From: Paramecium pentaurelia | Lineage: Eukaryota > Ciliophora > Oligohymenophorea > Peniculida > Parameciidae | Direction of reading: 5' to 3' | DNA: 64,000 nt | Assembly (NCBI GenBank): GCA_905183005.1 | Contig: CAJJDO010000137.1 | Span: 258,885 to 322,884 of the forward strand | In this document: positions 52,173 to 63,795 of the stretch, piece after piece | Layout: each line of letters begins with the position of its first letter | How positions within the stretch are numbered: position 1 is the first letter of the stretch | Notes under the pieces: generated by a model | The model's database searches: none | What the model was told of the DNA's origin: nothing | Seen by the model: only the letters and a program-made list of their open reading frames with translations | Position numbers and translations under genes: made by a program

Positions 52173-52934
52173 GTAATAAAATTTAATTCATATATATTAA
52201 CTCAATTTCTTCTTCTTCTTCTTTTTTTTTCAATATTTTCTTGTAAATTGATTTTTGTTTAAAAACAAAATATGAAATAGTCACATGATAAGAGGTTAGT
52301 AAAAAATTTACTCTTCATTTTTTTTAGCATAAAGAAAACTAAATTCAAGTGGAGTCTTTTCTTAGTTAGTATTATTAACCATAAATAGCCAAATAAGATT
52401 GTTTACACTTTTAAAGTAGGAAAATAAAATTACTTGATAATAAATTTATTATATAATCTATCAAAATAATATATAGATAAAGAGATTCTTTGACACCATT
52501 TATTAATGTGAATATTAACAAAAATAAGTTAAATTATACCTCAGATTATATATCATCAACTTTTTGATTTTTAAACATTCTTTCATTGTTTCATTATGTA
52601 AATAGAAGGTTAATTCAAAGGATTGGGTCTGAATTTAAAATTCTTATTTTATTTGATTATAATATTTAATAGATTCGAATATGAATATATGGCTATAATA
52701 GTTTGAAATAAAATGATTTATTTACTAAAAGATTCTATAGAAAATCTAGCATATTGATCATAGATATTTTTCTCTCACTTATTAGTTCTATGATTATCAA
52801 AACACTTTTACAATGCTTAAATTTATAAAAATATAAAAAATAACATAAATTTATTTACATATTCAAAAACAAATAACATATTTTAGGAATATATTATTTA
52901 TTAAATTTTGTTTCATTCATAACATAATTCATAA
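52173..52934. other. Intergenic, nothing seen
   Basis: A+T-rich. It holds a short TCT run (52209-52225) but no gene. Confidence 0.35.
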
Positions 52935-54410
52935 TTTTCGTATTTTTTCAACAAATAGTCTAAAATGACTAAAAACCTTCCATCTTAAGACAAATTACCA
53001 AAAAATACACTACTGGAATATTCAATAGGATTGCAATCAACTTTAAATTATTTATTTGATTTATCTAAAAGAATAAAATAGATTTTGCTGTTGAACTTTT
53101 TAATTATGACTTTTTTTTTCATTATTGTATAAGGTTGGGAATAAGAATAATTAAGTCTTGATTTTACATTTCTAGTATTCCAATTTCAAATAATTTTTCT
53201 AGACATAAATGTCTTTTTATAATTCAAAAAAAAGAATATATTGTTGATCGCTTTATTACCAAGCAATCATTGTATCTGTAATTTTGGAAACTCCACAACC
53301 AACATCAGAATATTAGTGATCAACTAATTGATTAAAATCCATTTTTGGTTTTTTTTCCAAATAATAATTTTTTAATCATAACCTGTAGAAACAAATTCTG
53401 TATCTTATTTATTGATACTTAGACCAATTATGGCTTTTTGATGTCTTTATAATTCATAATTAAACTCAATAGATTTCAAGGTAAGAATATTTTCCAAATA
53501 ACAATTAAGAAATCCTAACTGCATGATATCAATTAATCTTCTTATTTATTAAAAATTACACAAGTTACTAGTCCTCCATGAGATATATTACTAGCTTACT
53601 TATACCATTTATAATTATTATCATAATAAAGTTTAATTGATGAATCAAAACTACCTGCTATAAAAAAAATAGTTCTTAGACTAAAAATTAAATAAGTTGC
53701 ATAATCTATTTAAATCTATTATATGCAATTAATTTGCTTTCCATCATGAAATTTCCATATCTTAATCTCATTTTATTAACAGCTAACCATGATTTTTCCT
53801 TATTAATTAAATGCTAGGCTATAACATATTTTTTTTTTTTAATTTAATTAATGAATTGATATTATAATTCTTTTTCTGTAATTAAAATTCCCGAATAAAA
53901 AAGTTCTTAAACAATATTTCAATTTTATCTTATTTTTCTTCCTTCTTCATAGAGTCTTTACCTAGTATTATTTGTTATATATAGGAAAAATTTACTTTTT
54001 TAAGAGAATCCTCATATCTCTTTTAAAAAATCTAAGACAGTACAGTATACAGACCTTACTAAATTTCTATCTTACACCAACTTAGATTAGGTGTTTATTA
54101 AATTGCTAATTATAAAGTTTCTGATCAATCTCTAACTAAAAATATAGCTTAATCCAATTTGATCATTAATTCTGTTCTTAATATTACTAATTCCCTTTGA
54201 AATTTTTAAATCCAATAATTAATTGTCTTAATAAATTCAGATATTTCTTAAAGCATATTTTATTACATATTTTAAAAAATTACGTTATTGTCTTATTATG
54301 ATTGGTTAGCTTTTATTCCTTCTTTTTCTATATAAATTTATTTTATCCTTCTCCATTTCTAGCAAATGATTACACTTAAAGTCTATTTCTTAATTGAAAT
54401 TTTTATTCAT
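52935..54410 (-). pseudogene. Decayed WD40-family copy
   Basis: The start MNKNFNQEIDFKCNHLLEME is open for about 60 codons and then hits TGA. Later segments in shifting frames match the family: NEIKIWKFHDGKQINC, IAGSFDSSIKLYYDNNYKW, DQLISCSQDFLIVIWK, then after a one-base shift LKSIEFNYELQRHQKA and TEFVSTGYDQKIIIWKKNQ. The closing motif reads FFGNLSQDGRFLVILD, where intact copies have TWD. At least two stops and two frame changes make a working product unlikely. It is the fifth copy of the family, about 14.6 kb from the nearest intact one's upstream pseudogene. Confidence 0.7.
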
Positions 54411-55216
54411 TTTATTTATTCTAAAATTATTAATATTTATAATCATAAAGGAAACCTTTATAAAGGTATATTTAATTTAACCTAAATCATTCCATGAATA
54501 AATTAAATTAAAAGTTTGCTATCTAAATTTTCGAAAAAGTTGTATTATTTATAGTGAATAAAATTTCAGTTAAATCAAATTTCAAATAAATAATTAATTT
54601 ATAATTCTAAATTATGAAACAAAAAATTCGAAAATGATACTTCTGAATGATAAATAATTAAAATGAATAAACTGAAAATATTATTATCCCAAAGAAAATT
54701 ATCAACTAATTTTTCAAGATAGATGGATTAATAATACATAATACTATAATCATATAATTTTATATCAAAATGATATTTATATAAACAGATATAAAACCAT
54801 ACGGAATTTCCAAAAAGAAAATAAATTAAAATCAATCTACTCACTTTAATGAGTAGATATAAAAATGTAATTTTAAAATAATTGCTTCTCTTTGATTGTA
54901 AAAATGACAAACTGATCACTTTCGTTTGTTAAAGAAGAAAAATAAAAATAATTGATTGAGGCTAAAATGATAAAATATTTACAAATAAAATTACTTTTAA
55001 GAATATTAAAGTAAGATCCTAGTAAAATTATTTGTTAAATATTATAGAAGAAAGGCTAACATCTATTTAAGATTTTGAATATTAAGTTAAATTGTAAACA
55101 AATAATTAAATCTATTATTTAATGTAAATTTGTGATATATGTTTATAAATAAATATTTAAATTCTATTACTTATGGCCCTATTTTAATAAATAAAAATAA
55201 CTATTAAAAAGATAGA
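54411..55216. promoter_or_regulatory. Spacer upstream of TPR gene
   Basis: 806 nt of A+T-rich sequence between a WD40 pseudogene and the plus-strand TPR gene. No gene seen. Confidence 0.35.
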
Positions 55217-56807
55217 ATGAGTAAATAAGAGGAGAAACAAGATGTAAATAATGATAAAACCGAAAGTTAAATAAATGCAGAAAAAGCAAATGCCTATTAT
55301 TGGAAAGGTATTTGATCTTATTTTTATAATAAGGAAATGCCTTACAAAAATTCGGAATGTATTATGAATCCATAGAAGCCTACTCTGAAGCAATTGAGAT
55401 TGAACCAACAAATGCTAAGGCATATAATGGCAAAGGTGAATTTTTAAATCTATCAAAAGGATTTGTTTTATATATATTAGGTTTATATGATTAAGCTATA
55501 GAGTAATACTCAAAAGCTATTGAAATTGATCCATAATTTTCTTTGCCTTATAATAATAGAGGCAATTATTAATAATTATAATATAGGATTAATTTATTAT
55601 ATATTACTCTAGTATGATAGAGCTGTTGAGGAATACTCAAAAGCAATTTAGATTGATCCATAAGAATTTATATCGTATTACAATAGAGGTGAATATTCTA
55701 ACTATTGAATAGCTATTGCCTATCATTATTTAAAGAATTATGATGAGGCTATAAAAGGTTTCTCATATGTAATTTAGATTAACCCAAATTATGCAATGGC
55801 ATATTTCAATAGAGGTAATAGTATATATAATAGAATTAGGAAATACTTATTTAGAATTAGATCTAATTGATGACGCTATTGAGGATTTTAATAAAGCTAT
55901 TAAGATAGACCCATAAATAACTCTTCCAAAAAATCTAGGTTATTCATTATCTTATTGTTTAGAAAAAATTGCTTAGACCAATAATATATACTCTGAGGCA
56001 CTAGGTTATTTCTAGAAGGCCATTGAACAAAATTCATAACATGCTAAGGCTTATAATAACAAAGGTAAAAATCTATATCTTATCAACAGGATTTGTTTAA
56101 TAACACTTGAAAAAATATGATGATGCTATAAAAGATTTCTCAGATGCGATTAAGATTGACCCAAAATTAGCCACAGCATATAACAATAGGGGTGAATATT
56201 ATTATTTTATAGTTAGGAAATGTTTATTATCATTTAAAGAAATATCCTGAAGCTATTTAGGATTACTCAAGTGCAATAAAGATTGATCCAAAATATGTAA
56301 AGGCATATAATAATAGAGGTAACTAACTATTCACAATAAATAATTAGGAAATGCTTATATTAAATTAAATAGAGTTGATGATTGTAATAAGGATTACTAA
56401 TTAGCAAATAAAATTGACCCAGAATATAAGAATAATAAATGTAAATATTAAGAATTAATAAATAGGGAATGTTTAATACGATTTGAGCATGTTTAATATG
56501 CCAAAACAATTCGATTGTGAATTTTATTATTATTATTAGAAAAATAAATTTAGAAAGATATAAATGCAATTGGGATAGACACATCAATAACAGTAGCCTA
56601 TTAATTAAAAGGTGAATATTAATAACTTATCATAAGGATTAACTTGTTGTATGTTGAAAGATTATGAAAAAGCATTGAATAACATCGACATAAATCTTTA
56701 AAATAAATCATAAAAAGCTTAAATATATTTCTAAAAAGGTTTATATTTATAACTTATAATTAGGATGTGTTTTAATTTTAAGACATTAAAAAGAAATAAC
56801 TTAATGA
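55217..56807 (+). CDS. TPR-repeat protein with 13 introns (421 aa)
   Basis: A short charged leader (MSKQEEKQDVNNDKTES) is followed almost entirely by TPR units such as YYESIEAYSEAIEIEPTNAK and DAIKDFSDAIKIDPKLATAY. TPR superhelices bind peptides of partner proteins. Introns: 55308-55333, 55436-55459, 55562-55586, 55689-55712, 55815-55839, 55939-55962, 56065-56089, 56192-56216, 56319-56347, 56441-56465, 56517-56539, 56612-56636 and 56739-56763. Nearly all lie in phase 1 after the conserved N(R/K)G ending a repeat. Eight exons are exactly 102 nt, and two others are 99 and 93. The third intron begins GC instead of GT. The spliced length is 422 codons. The 3' repeats are more diverged and one is split by an extra intron. 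No finger domain is present, unlike the minus-strand TPR gene. Confidence 0.87.
55334..56318 (+). repeat. Tandem one-TPR exons, mostly 102 nt
   Basis: Exons 55334-55435, 55460-55561, 55587-55688, 55713-55814, 55963-56064, 56090-56191 and 56217-56318 are each 102 nt; 55840-55938 is 99. A further 102-nt exon lies at 56637-56738. Introns between them are 24-25 nt. Confidence 0.92.
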
Positions 56808-57839
56808 TTTGAAATTATTAATATATAATAGTAATTTTAATCAATTTCTTATCTAAAATAAGTCAAAATTTAAGAAGTATCTATTATATTAAATTCCTAT
56901 ATATATTTTTAACAATAAAAGTTGTTCAAGATTTTCAGTTGGTTTCCCCTCTTGAAATTATACTCCATTTTAGAGAAAATTTTATAAAATGGAAATTATA
57001 TTCGTTGATTCTGTTTAGTTGCCTAAAGAATTGATAGATATATCATAGATAGAATTAAGTAATTAATTCTTAAATTATGATGAGGTTTTTTATAGATAAT
57101 TTTTTATTAGAAAAAGAAAATGAATTAGATTAAGTATTAAAGTATTTATTTCAATATCAACTTTTTGTGATAGAAAAATATGTTATTATTTTTTTTTAAT
57201 TTTTAATAAATTTTTTATTAATTTATATTATTTAATTTTACATAATAAAAACTTAGTTTTTAGAGATGCTCCCAAAAACTTATCAATATATGAATTCTTT
57301 TTAAATTAGAATAATATAATAATCTATATTAAAATTTGATTATATTTTATATTATAAATAATTAAGTTCATCATCATAAGATACTAAATCTTTAAAATAT
57401 GTAACAAACATAATCAAGTAGTAAAAAACCATATTCTCTAACATTCTGAATTAAATCTATGCTCAAAATTTATGAATAATTTAACATTTGAAATTTACAA
57501 TTTAAATATTATCACATTTTTATATAATTTTTATCATGATTCTAACAGAATATCATCATTGATGGAATTTAATATTCAAATATTTATCATCTCTTGAGTT
57601 TGTTCAATTTAAGAATGTAATCAATCTTAGTCACAATTATATAAAACTCATCTCCTTTATTAACTTATGAATACCTTGATTTTTGTTAAAACTTAGCCAT
57701 AAATCATAATAAAATGCTCTTAGCTATTTGAGGAAAGAATCATGTAAGAATACTCTTATTCCAATTAATGAAACAAAAATAACTCTAAATATTTCCAATA
57801 ATCTAAAGAAATATCTCTTAACTTAATTTCCTTTAGAGA
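56808..57839. other. Intergenic, one very short ORF
   Basis: About 1 kb of A+T-rich sequence. A 44-codon frame at 56989-57123 (MEIIFVDSVQLPKELIDISQ) is the only item. It may be a gene remnant. Confidence 0.3.
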
Positions 57840-58560
57840 AGATCATAATTAATTTGTTGTTATGAAGATGGATTTATACTTATATGGTCTTTAAATCTCA
57901 TATCAAACCAAAATATTTGTTTAAACTTAAGAAACATATGCAAGCTATATCAAGTATGGTTGTGCATCCACTTAAGGGAGACTTAATCATAAGTGGCTCT
58001 TTTGATAAAACCATCAATTTTCTCCATCTTCGCGTTCTTAATGGTAGTGTATATAAACCATTAATTAACATTAAGAGATGATTTATGGATTATCTATAAA
58101 CAAAGAGGAAAATACTTTAATTTCTTGTGGTAAAGATAATTAAATATTATTAATGCAAGGATCAAGATAAATGGAATGGCAAATAAAATAGAAGATTAAA
58201 TTAGATGGGGAAGGATATAGAATAGTTTTTATTACTAATGGACTTTTTGCATTTAAATCAAGAATACCTAGAAATCGTCTTTTCTTATACTAGCTTGATG
58301 AAAATACATAAATGTTCAACAAATTATAAGAAATTATTGTAGAAGGTCTTGTTTATATATATAATAAACAAATTCTTATATCTAAAAACGGATAGAAGGT
58401 TAATTTTCTAACCAATTGGCTGGCTATTTGGTACTGTTATGCAAAATGGGAAGTATTTGATAACCTGGGATCAAATTCTAAGAACATTTAAATACGATTA
58501 TATTAATAAACGATAATTAAATAAGAATAAACTGAATATATATTATATATATATTTTAGA
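57840..58560 (+). pseudogene. Decayed WD40-family copy
   Basis: Family segments appear in order but in different frames: EDGFILIWSLN, HPLKGDLIISGSFDKTINF, IYGLSINKEENTLISCGKDN, GYRIVFITNGLFAF and the closing LFGTVMQNGKYLITWDQI near 58430-58480. The frame breaks near 57900, 58030 and 58410, and the whole 5' half is missing. It is close in order to the intact copy at 33.1 kb, so the original was probably a full member. Confidence 0.7.
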
Positions 58561-58579
58561 AACTATTAAAAATCATATT

Positions 58580-58990
58580 GTAATCAAATAGAATTGTGTA
58601 GTGGGGAATCAATTAATAGTATTAGAGTTGTAACAGTTAATATAATAGAAAAGTGATCCGTTTTGAATGGTGAAAAAGAGAATAAAATCATATAATTTTG
58701 TTTTAGTGTGTGGGTATTAACTAATGATACCTTAGTATTTTAACCAGTTTCTAAAAATTGGAATTGGATGCCACATTTTAATGTTTATACAAAAAAATAA
58801 TATTTATTGCAAAGAACTATTCCTCTAAATAGTAGAGGGAGATCCTGCTTTAATAATTTCCCTTTTTTATTTAATAGATAAAAATGTATACTTCTTGAAG
58901 AATGGAAATTACATCAATTTATTTATATATACTGATGGAAAATTTAAACAACGATAGAAGCAAGTTTTTTTTGGTATCACAACCATATTA
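58580..58990 (+). pseudogene. Fragment of another WD40-family copy
   Basis: A short open stretch, VWVLTNDTLVFQPVSKNWNW, then HFNVYTKK..YLLQRTIPLN and SCFNNFPFLFNRQKCILLEE. It parallels the region '..FxFQP..(I/V)Y....FP.....LL.k.G' between the last propeller blades of the intact copies. A TGA ends it at about 58937. It is not continuous with the preceding pseudogene, which already contains its own closing motif, so it is a separate copy. Confidence 0.55.
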
Positions 58991-59029
58991 GTACTTCAGC
59001 AATAAACGAAACTTTAAGAAAAAATGAAG

Positions 59030-59680
59030 AAAATCTAATTAACTCTCTGCATTTACTTTCATCTTAAACTCCTCAATAGGATCATTTTGACAATTAAAAA
59101 AAGGATGATAAAATTAAAATTACTATGCTATTATATCTTATTAGAGGTAAAACATATAGAATTTATAACTTGGTTGTAACTCTGAATGGGACAATTTTCT
59201 TTAGAAAAGCCATTCTTTTGGATCTCTATATTACCGTGATATTTCCTCTTATGTTTACTCTCGATCCTAAGTATCTGAAATAATCCACTTGTTATATTTC
59301 TTATTCTTCAAGTTTTTAGTTCCTTCTGTTGGCTATGTATTTAGTCTTTTTTATATTAACAGGTAAATCTGTTTAGTCAAAAACTAAGATAAAATTTAAG
59401 TTGCTATGTCAATGACTTCATAGCTGGTCGATACGGCTACATCATCCGCATATGCAAAAATCTTCACTTCTTTGAGTAATCTCTTCCTCATATTGAATTT
59501 GTTATATTTGTACTTGATGTAATAAATAATGAAAAAATATTTTAAATAAGAAAGGACTTAATATGGAACCCTATGCTAACAAAACAATAAAATACTTTAA
59601 CCGTTTTTAAAATTAGTTATAATTAACTTTTCTCTTGAATTTTTTTGATTCTTTTTTTTCACTTTATAAATCTTCTTCAA
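59030..59680 (-). mobile_element. Degenerate non-LTR (LINE-type) reverse transcriptase fragment
   Basis: On the minus strand three polymerase hallmarks occur in order and at normal spacing but in different frames. They are LAQGSILSPFLFKIFF (59544-59573; family 'G.PQGs.LSP.LF'), FAYADDVAVST with the catalytic YADD at 59441-59452, and YFRYLGSRVNIRGN with YLGS at 59262-59273, followed by the thumb-like RMAFLKKIVPFRVTTKLQIL. The order palm B, palm C, then '(k)YLG..i...G' is typical of LINE reverse transcriptases. Frame changes and TGA codons make it inactive. No endonuclease domain, target-site duplication or tail was found. The flanks are A+T-rich and WD40 pseudogenes lie next to it. Confidence 0.82.
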
Positions 59681-60615
59681 ATTTACATAATATATTTTAA
59701 TAAATTTAGTATTGAGTATAATAAATAATGCATAAAAATACTTGAATATAAATTGGTAGATTCTGCTTTATTAGATTTAACAAAACATTTTTTTAATATA
59801 AAGTCTAAAATTTGAGTAACCTTTTTTAGTTTCATTCTCATAATTCATCATAAGCAAATTAAGATGTTAGAAGTATTTAAAGAATCTAAAATAATATAAA
59901 AATAATAATTGTTTTTTGAAAATCATTAAGAAAGCTTTGTTTGTGGAATTTATATCGATTTCCTTTCTTGTAAACTTTAACTCTCAATGGATTTTTTATT
60001 TTCCCTTGAATAATGATTTTTTATTTAAACTAAGACTAAAAAACAAACTTTTTGTTAATACTAGATTATATCATAATCATTTTTATTCACAAATATTAAA
60101 TCAAAACCTAAACAATGACATAAACTATCTTTGTGCAATTTGAATATATTTTGGAGCTAACTAATTTATTTTTTTATAATTTAATTGTAATTGTGTTGAA
60201 TGATAATTTTATGCTTTAAAGTAACAATTCGTTCATCCAATTATCTATTAATTAATACTTATAAATTGTAAAAAAGAAAAAATTAATTGTGCAAGTTCTA
60301 ATTTAATGAGCCTTCGGCTCACTTGAATATTTATGTGAAATACTTTATATAGAGTTGCAAATCCCTAACAAATTATGCTGTTTCATATGTATAAAGATAG
60401 ATTCCAGTTAAATGTGTGTTATTATATTATATCATATTATTATTATTAACATATAAAAGCATAAGATTATGACGATGTGAAGGCTTTAAGTAATAATAGC
60501 AATTTTGAATATATCCCTTTAAAGTGAAGAAAAAATGATCAAGATGATTGTGAATTCAAAAAATATGGTAGATCAAATTGAACACAAAAGTAGTTTAAGA
60601 ATTAAGAGTGATTGA
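59681..60615. other. Intergenic, nothing certain
   Basis: A+T-rich. I looked here for the 5' part of the reverse transcriptase and saw no convincing motif. It contains the G+C-rich hairpin listed separately. Confidence 0.35.
60307..60321. other. Perfect G+C-rich hairpin
   Basis: TGAGCCTTCGGCTCA forms a 6-bp stem with a UUC loop. It stands out against its surroundings, where such G+C density is rare. It might be part of a small structured RNA, but I could not fold a larger RNA around it by eye. Confidence 0.4.
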
Positions 60616-61251
60616 AAAAGTCATTCTACCAGAGCTCATTTATAGAATTATTCATATATTTAAGTTTGTATAACCGAATAAACAATATAAAATTTGATTA
60701 AAAATTTAGGATATTTACCATTTATTCCGTTTGTTAATGTTTATGAAACAACATTAAATTTAAATTGTTTGATACTTAAGGTTTCTAGTTATAAGGATTT
60801 TTTAGAAATAGAAAAAAAGATAAAATCAAGTGTTATTACTCTCAGAAATATCTTTCAAAAAATATCAAGAAGTGTCTAAATACTAATAATGGAGTTCCAA
60901 AAAATTGACAAAAATATAATTTAAAATATAAATTATCCAGTCCAGCCAAGTAAACCTTGTATACAACCTCGTAATAAGTAGAGAAATTTAAACCCAAATT
61001 ATAATTTTCTTGTACTGGGTTTTCTGGAATATGATCTCAAATTGTCAAGAACAGAGAATATAGACACTAACATAATTTAATCCCTCCTTTATGAGAAAAT
61101 AAGTAGACATATTTGTGAGAATTATAGGAGTTAGTTTAAGTGTGAAGATTTTTACAAGAAAATGATCAAAAAACATATTTTAAAAGAATTGATTAGTTAC
61201 TATTCTGATAGAACTAAGATGAAAGTTCCTTCACACAATAGCTACGTGTGA
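60616..61251 (+). CDS. Open frame of 212 codons, unrecognised
   Basis: This ciliate-code frame runs without TGA for 636 nt and has protein-like composition. Examples are LGYLPFIPFVNVYE, NYNFLVLGFLEYDLKLSRTE and ENYRSQFKCEDFYKKMIKKH. The first in-frame ATG is at 60889, but the upstream part also looks coding. Either the start lies in an earlier exon or the 5' end is lost. No domain is recognised. It could be the 3' part of a gene whose 5' part has decayed, as with other sequences in this region. Confidence 0.45.
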
Positions 61252-62394
61252 CAGACCAAAGTTCAAATATTTGCACTCTTGAGCACTAATTAATTTAAAA
61301 TGCTATAATTTGTGATTATTGTAATTAATGTATAAAAATTAACCAAAAAAAGAAAATTTGATAATGGGTTTTCTAAGTATATACTTAGATAACTCTAACT
61401 TGTTTCCAGGAATATAAATACTAGTATTAATAATTCTTTTGTGAATTATTTAGTAGAAAAAAAATGCTCAAAGATATTCTTGTTTAAAGTCAATAAAAAT
61501 AAATAAAACTATGTAGCATATAATAATTATAAATTTTATCAAGTATTTAAAGAAATTATTTCAAGATTGATTAAAAGTATGAAATATTAAACCACCAAGT
61601 AATTAACTGATTTATTATTTATTTAGAATTTATTTCGAATTCATAAGATTACTAAAATAGATTAGTTATCAAATAAATAAATAATCAATATTATTTCAAA
61701 GAGTATATATCCTTTATCGACTTTGTTTAAATATCTATTTTTCTTCTTAATGAGTCTTAAATCTTAGGTTTTTCCTCATCTAATTTAATTGAAATATTGA
61801 TTCCACTTTAATTTCATCAAATTCCGAACATATTTTAATCAGTTTAAATCCTTAGCTCTACTGTTTTATGATACATAAAGAGAAAATTAAATTATGTAAT
61901 TAAGAGATACAATTTCTTATATACAGATGCTATGGCAAAATTATAATTTTTGAGAATAATGAATAAAATACAATAGGGGAAAAAGATTTTGATATTATGA
62001 TATTAACCATATTATCGCTAAAATTGAGTTATTTTAATGATTCCAAACTTAGATATCAAAATATAATTTTATATTGCTGATTAGTAATGCATATATGGAT
62101 TATATAAGTATTAATGAGTAAACTATTCACTATCATAAATATTGTAAACATTGATTCATCTAAAAGCATTAATCTATTTATCGTTCTCACTATATTATTA
62201 ACTATGGTTCAAAAAGAAATGAATATTTTTATTTTATAATCAATTAAACTTATATAAAATTAATTAAAATCCCTTTAGTGATATATAGTATTTTAATTAA
62301 GTTGGAAATATTAATTTATTATGTATTATTACACAATAAATAGATAATTAAAATCATTATAGATTATTAATAATTTTTGAAGAATAATAGAAAT
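61252..62394. other. Intergenic, nothing seen
   Basis: About 1.1 kb of A+T-rich sequence upstream of the last WD40 copy. No coding frame. Confidence 0.4.
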
Positions 62395-63795
62395 ATGAAT
62401 AAATACCTCGGATTTACAAATTAGGATTACCAAAAGACAAATAGAAGAATGCTTTCAAGGTGTATAAAACTAAATTGAAGTAAAAGAGTTAATTTATAAA
62501 TTTAATAGTCTTCATTCAACATTATTGATGCTTAACTGGATTCCCTTCTTAATGAAACTTCTGATTCTTTGATTGTTTAAGATCAAAAGTCTATTTAAAA
62601 TTCATAATATAAATCTTAAATTAATTGGCCTTAATTTAAATTGAATAATGTAAAATTTGTTTCATAACTTTCTTAAAACTTATAACCAATAATCAAAACT
62701 AAAATTAAAAATTAATTATTGCTCTAAGAATAATAACTTCAAATTAATATCAGTTAAATATGTGAACAATAGATTAGAGATATTTAAAAATCAATAGAAT
62801 AGAAATTAATAGATAAGGAAATCCTATTAGAACAAAAAAATAAAGAAATAGAATGTTTAAATAGTAAATTAAATATAATAGAATCATGAACTATTTAATC
62901 TACTCATTCAATAAATCTCAAACCATTCGATTATTAAATAATTCAACAATCTTCAATTTCATAAAGAGATTACTGTTTTGCTATAGCTTAAGATAATGAT
63001 TGTTCAACATTGGTGGCTGGATGTAATTCAAAAATTAAAGTATAAGAATTCAAATAAGGAATCATCAAAGAAATTTAAACTTTAAATGAACATAAAGATT
63101 TTGTATTTACTTTAAACTTCATGAAGACATCGAAAAGTTTATATCTGGAAGTCGTGATAATACTATTAGTATATGGAAGTAAAATTAAAATAATTTATGG
63201 AGTTTGTTATAGATATTAAATGGATATAATTTAGGAATCACTTGTTTAGTTTTAAATATAAATGAAGATCTAATTATATCAAGGAGTTATGATAAAACAA
63301 TTAATTTTTGGATAAAGAAGAATGAATGGTTCTGTTTATAAACAATTACTGATCATTCAGATTCTTTATTAGGATTGAGTTTGAATTAATAGTAAAATAG
63401 AATAGTATCATGTGGAAAAGATAAATTAATATGAATAATAGAAAATTAAGGATATAATATCGAATGGAAAGTAATACAAATGATTAATATTGATAATTTT
63501 GGATATAGAGTAGGCTTTATTGATAATAATATATTCAAAATTGTCTCAATCTGATTAAGAATATATATCTGTCTTTGAAATGAATACTATCAATAAATAG
63601 TTTACTGAAACTAGTAAGAATGGTGAATATGTCAATTTGATAAGGAAAAAATAAAATGGAGATTTTCTAACTGAATAATCTATTCATTTTGGAACTCATT
63701 ATTTATTTGGAGGAATAAGTGAAGATGGATAGTATTTGATCAGATGGGATTGATAATCATATTAGATATAAATTAGGAAATATCATGAATTATGA
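62395..63795 (+). pseudogene. Decayed coiled-coil / WD40-family copy
   Basis: The start MNKYLGFTNQDYQKTNRRML runs into TGA. A Gln-rich coiled-coil segment follows (about 62470-62880) and then a nearly complete propeller: CFAIAQDNDCSTLVAGCNSK, SGSRDNTISIWKQNQN, DLIISRSYDKTINFWIKKNE, RIVSCGKDKLI, and the closing GGISEDGQYLIRWD. In-frame TGA codons lie at 62887-62889, 63432-63434 (KDKLI-stop-IIEN, where Trp fits) and 63751-63753 (RWD-stop-QSY..QIRKY). Each is followed by homologous sequence in the same frame. One-base shifts occur near 63137 and 63540. Amino-acid conservation is otherwise good, so inactivation looks recent. Confidence 0.72.
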
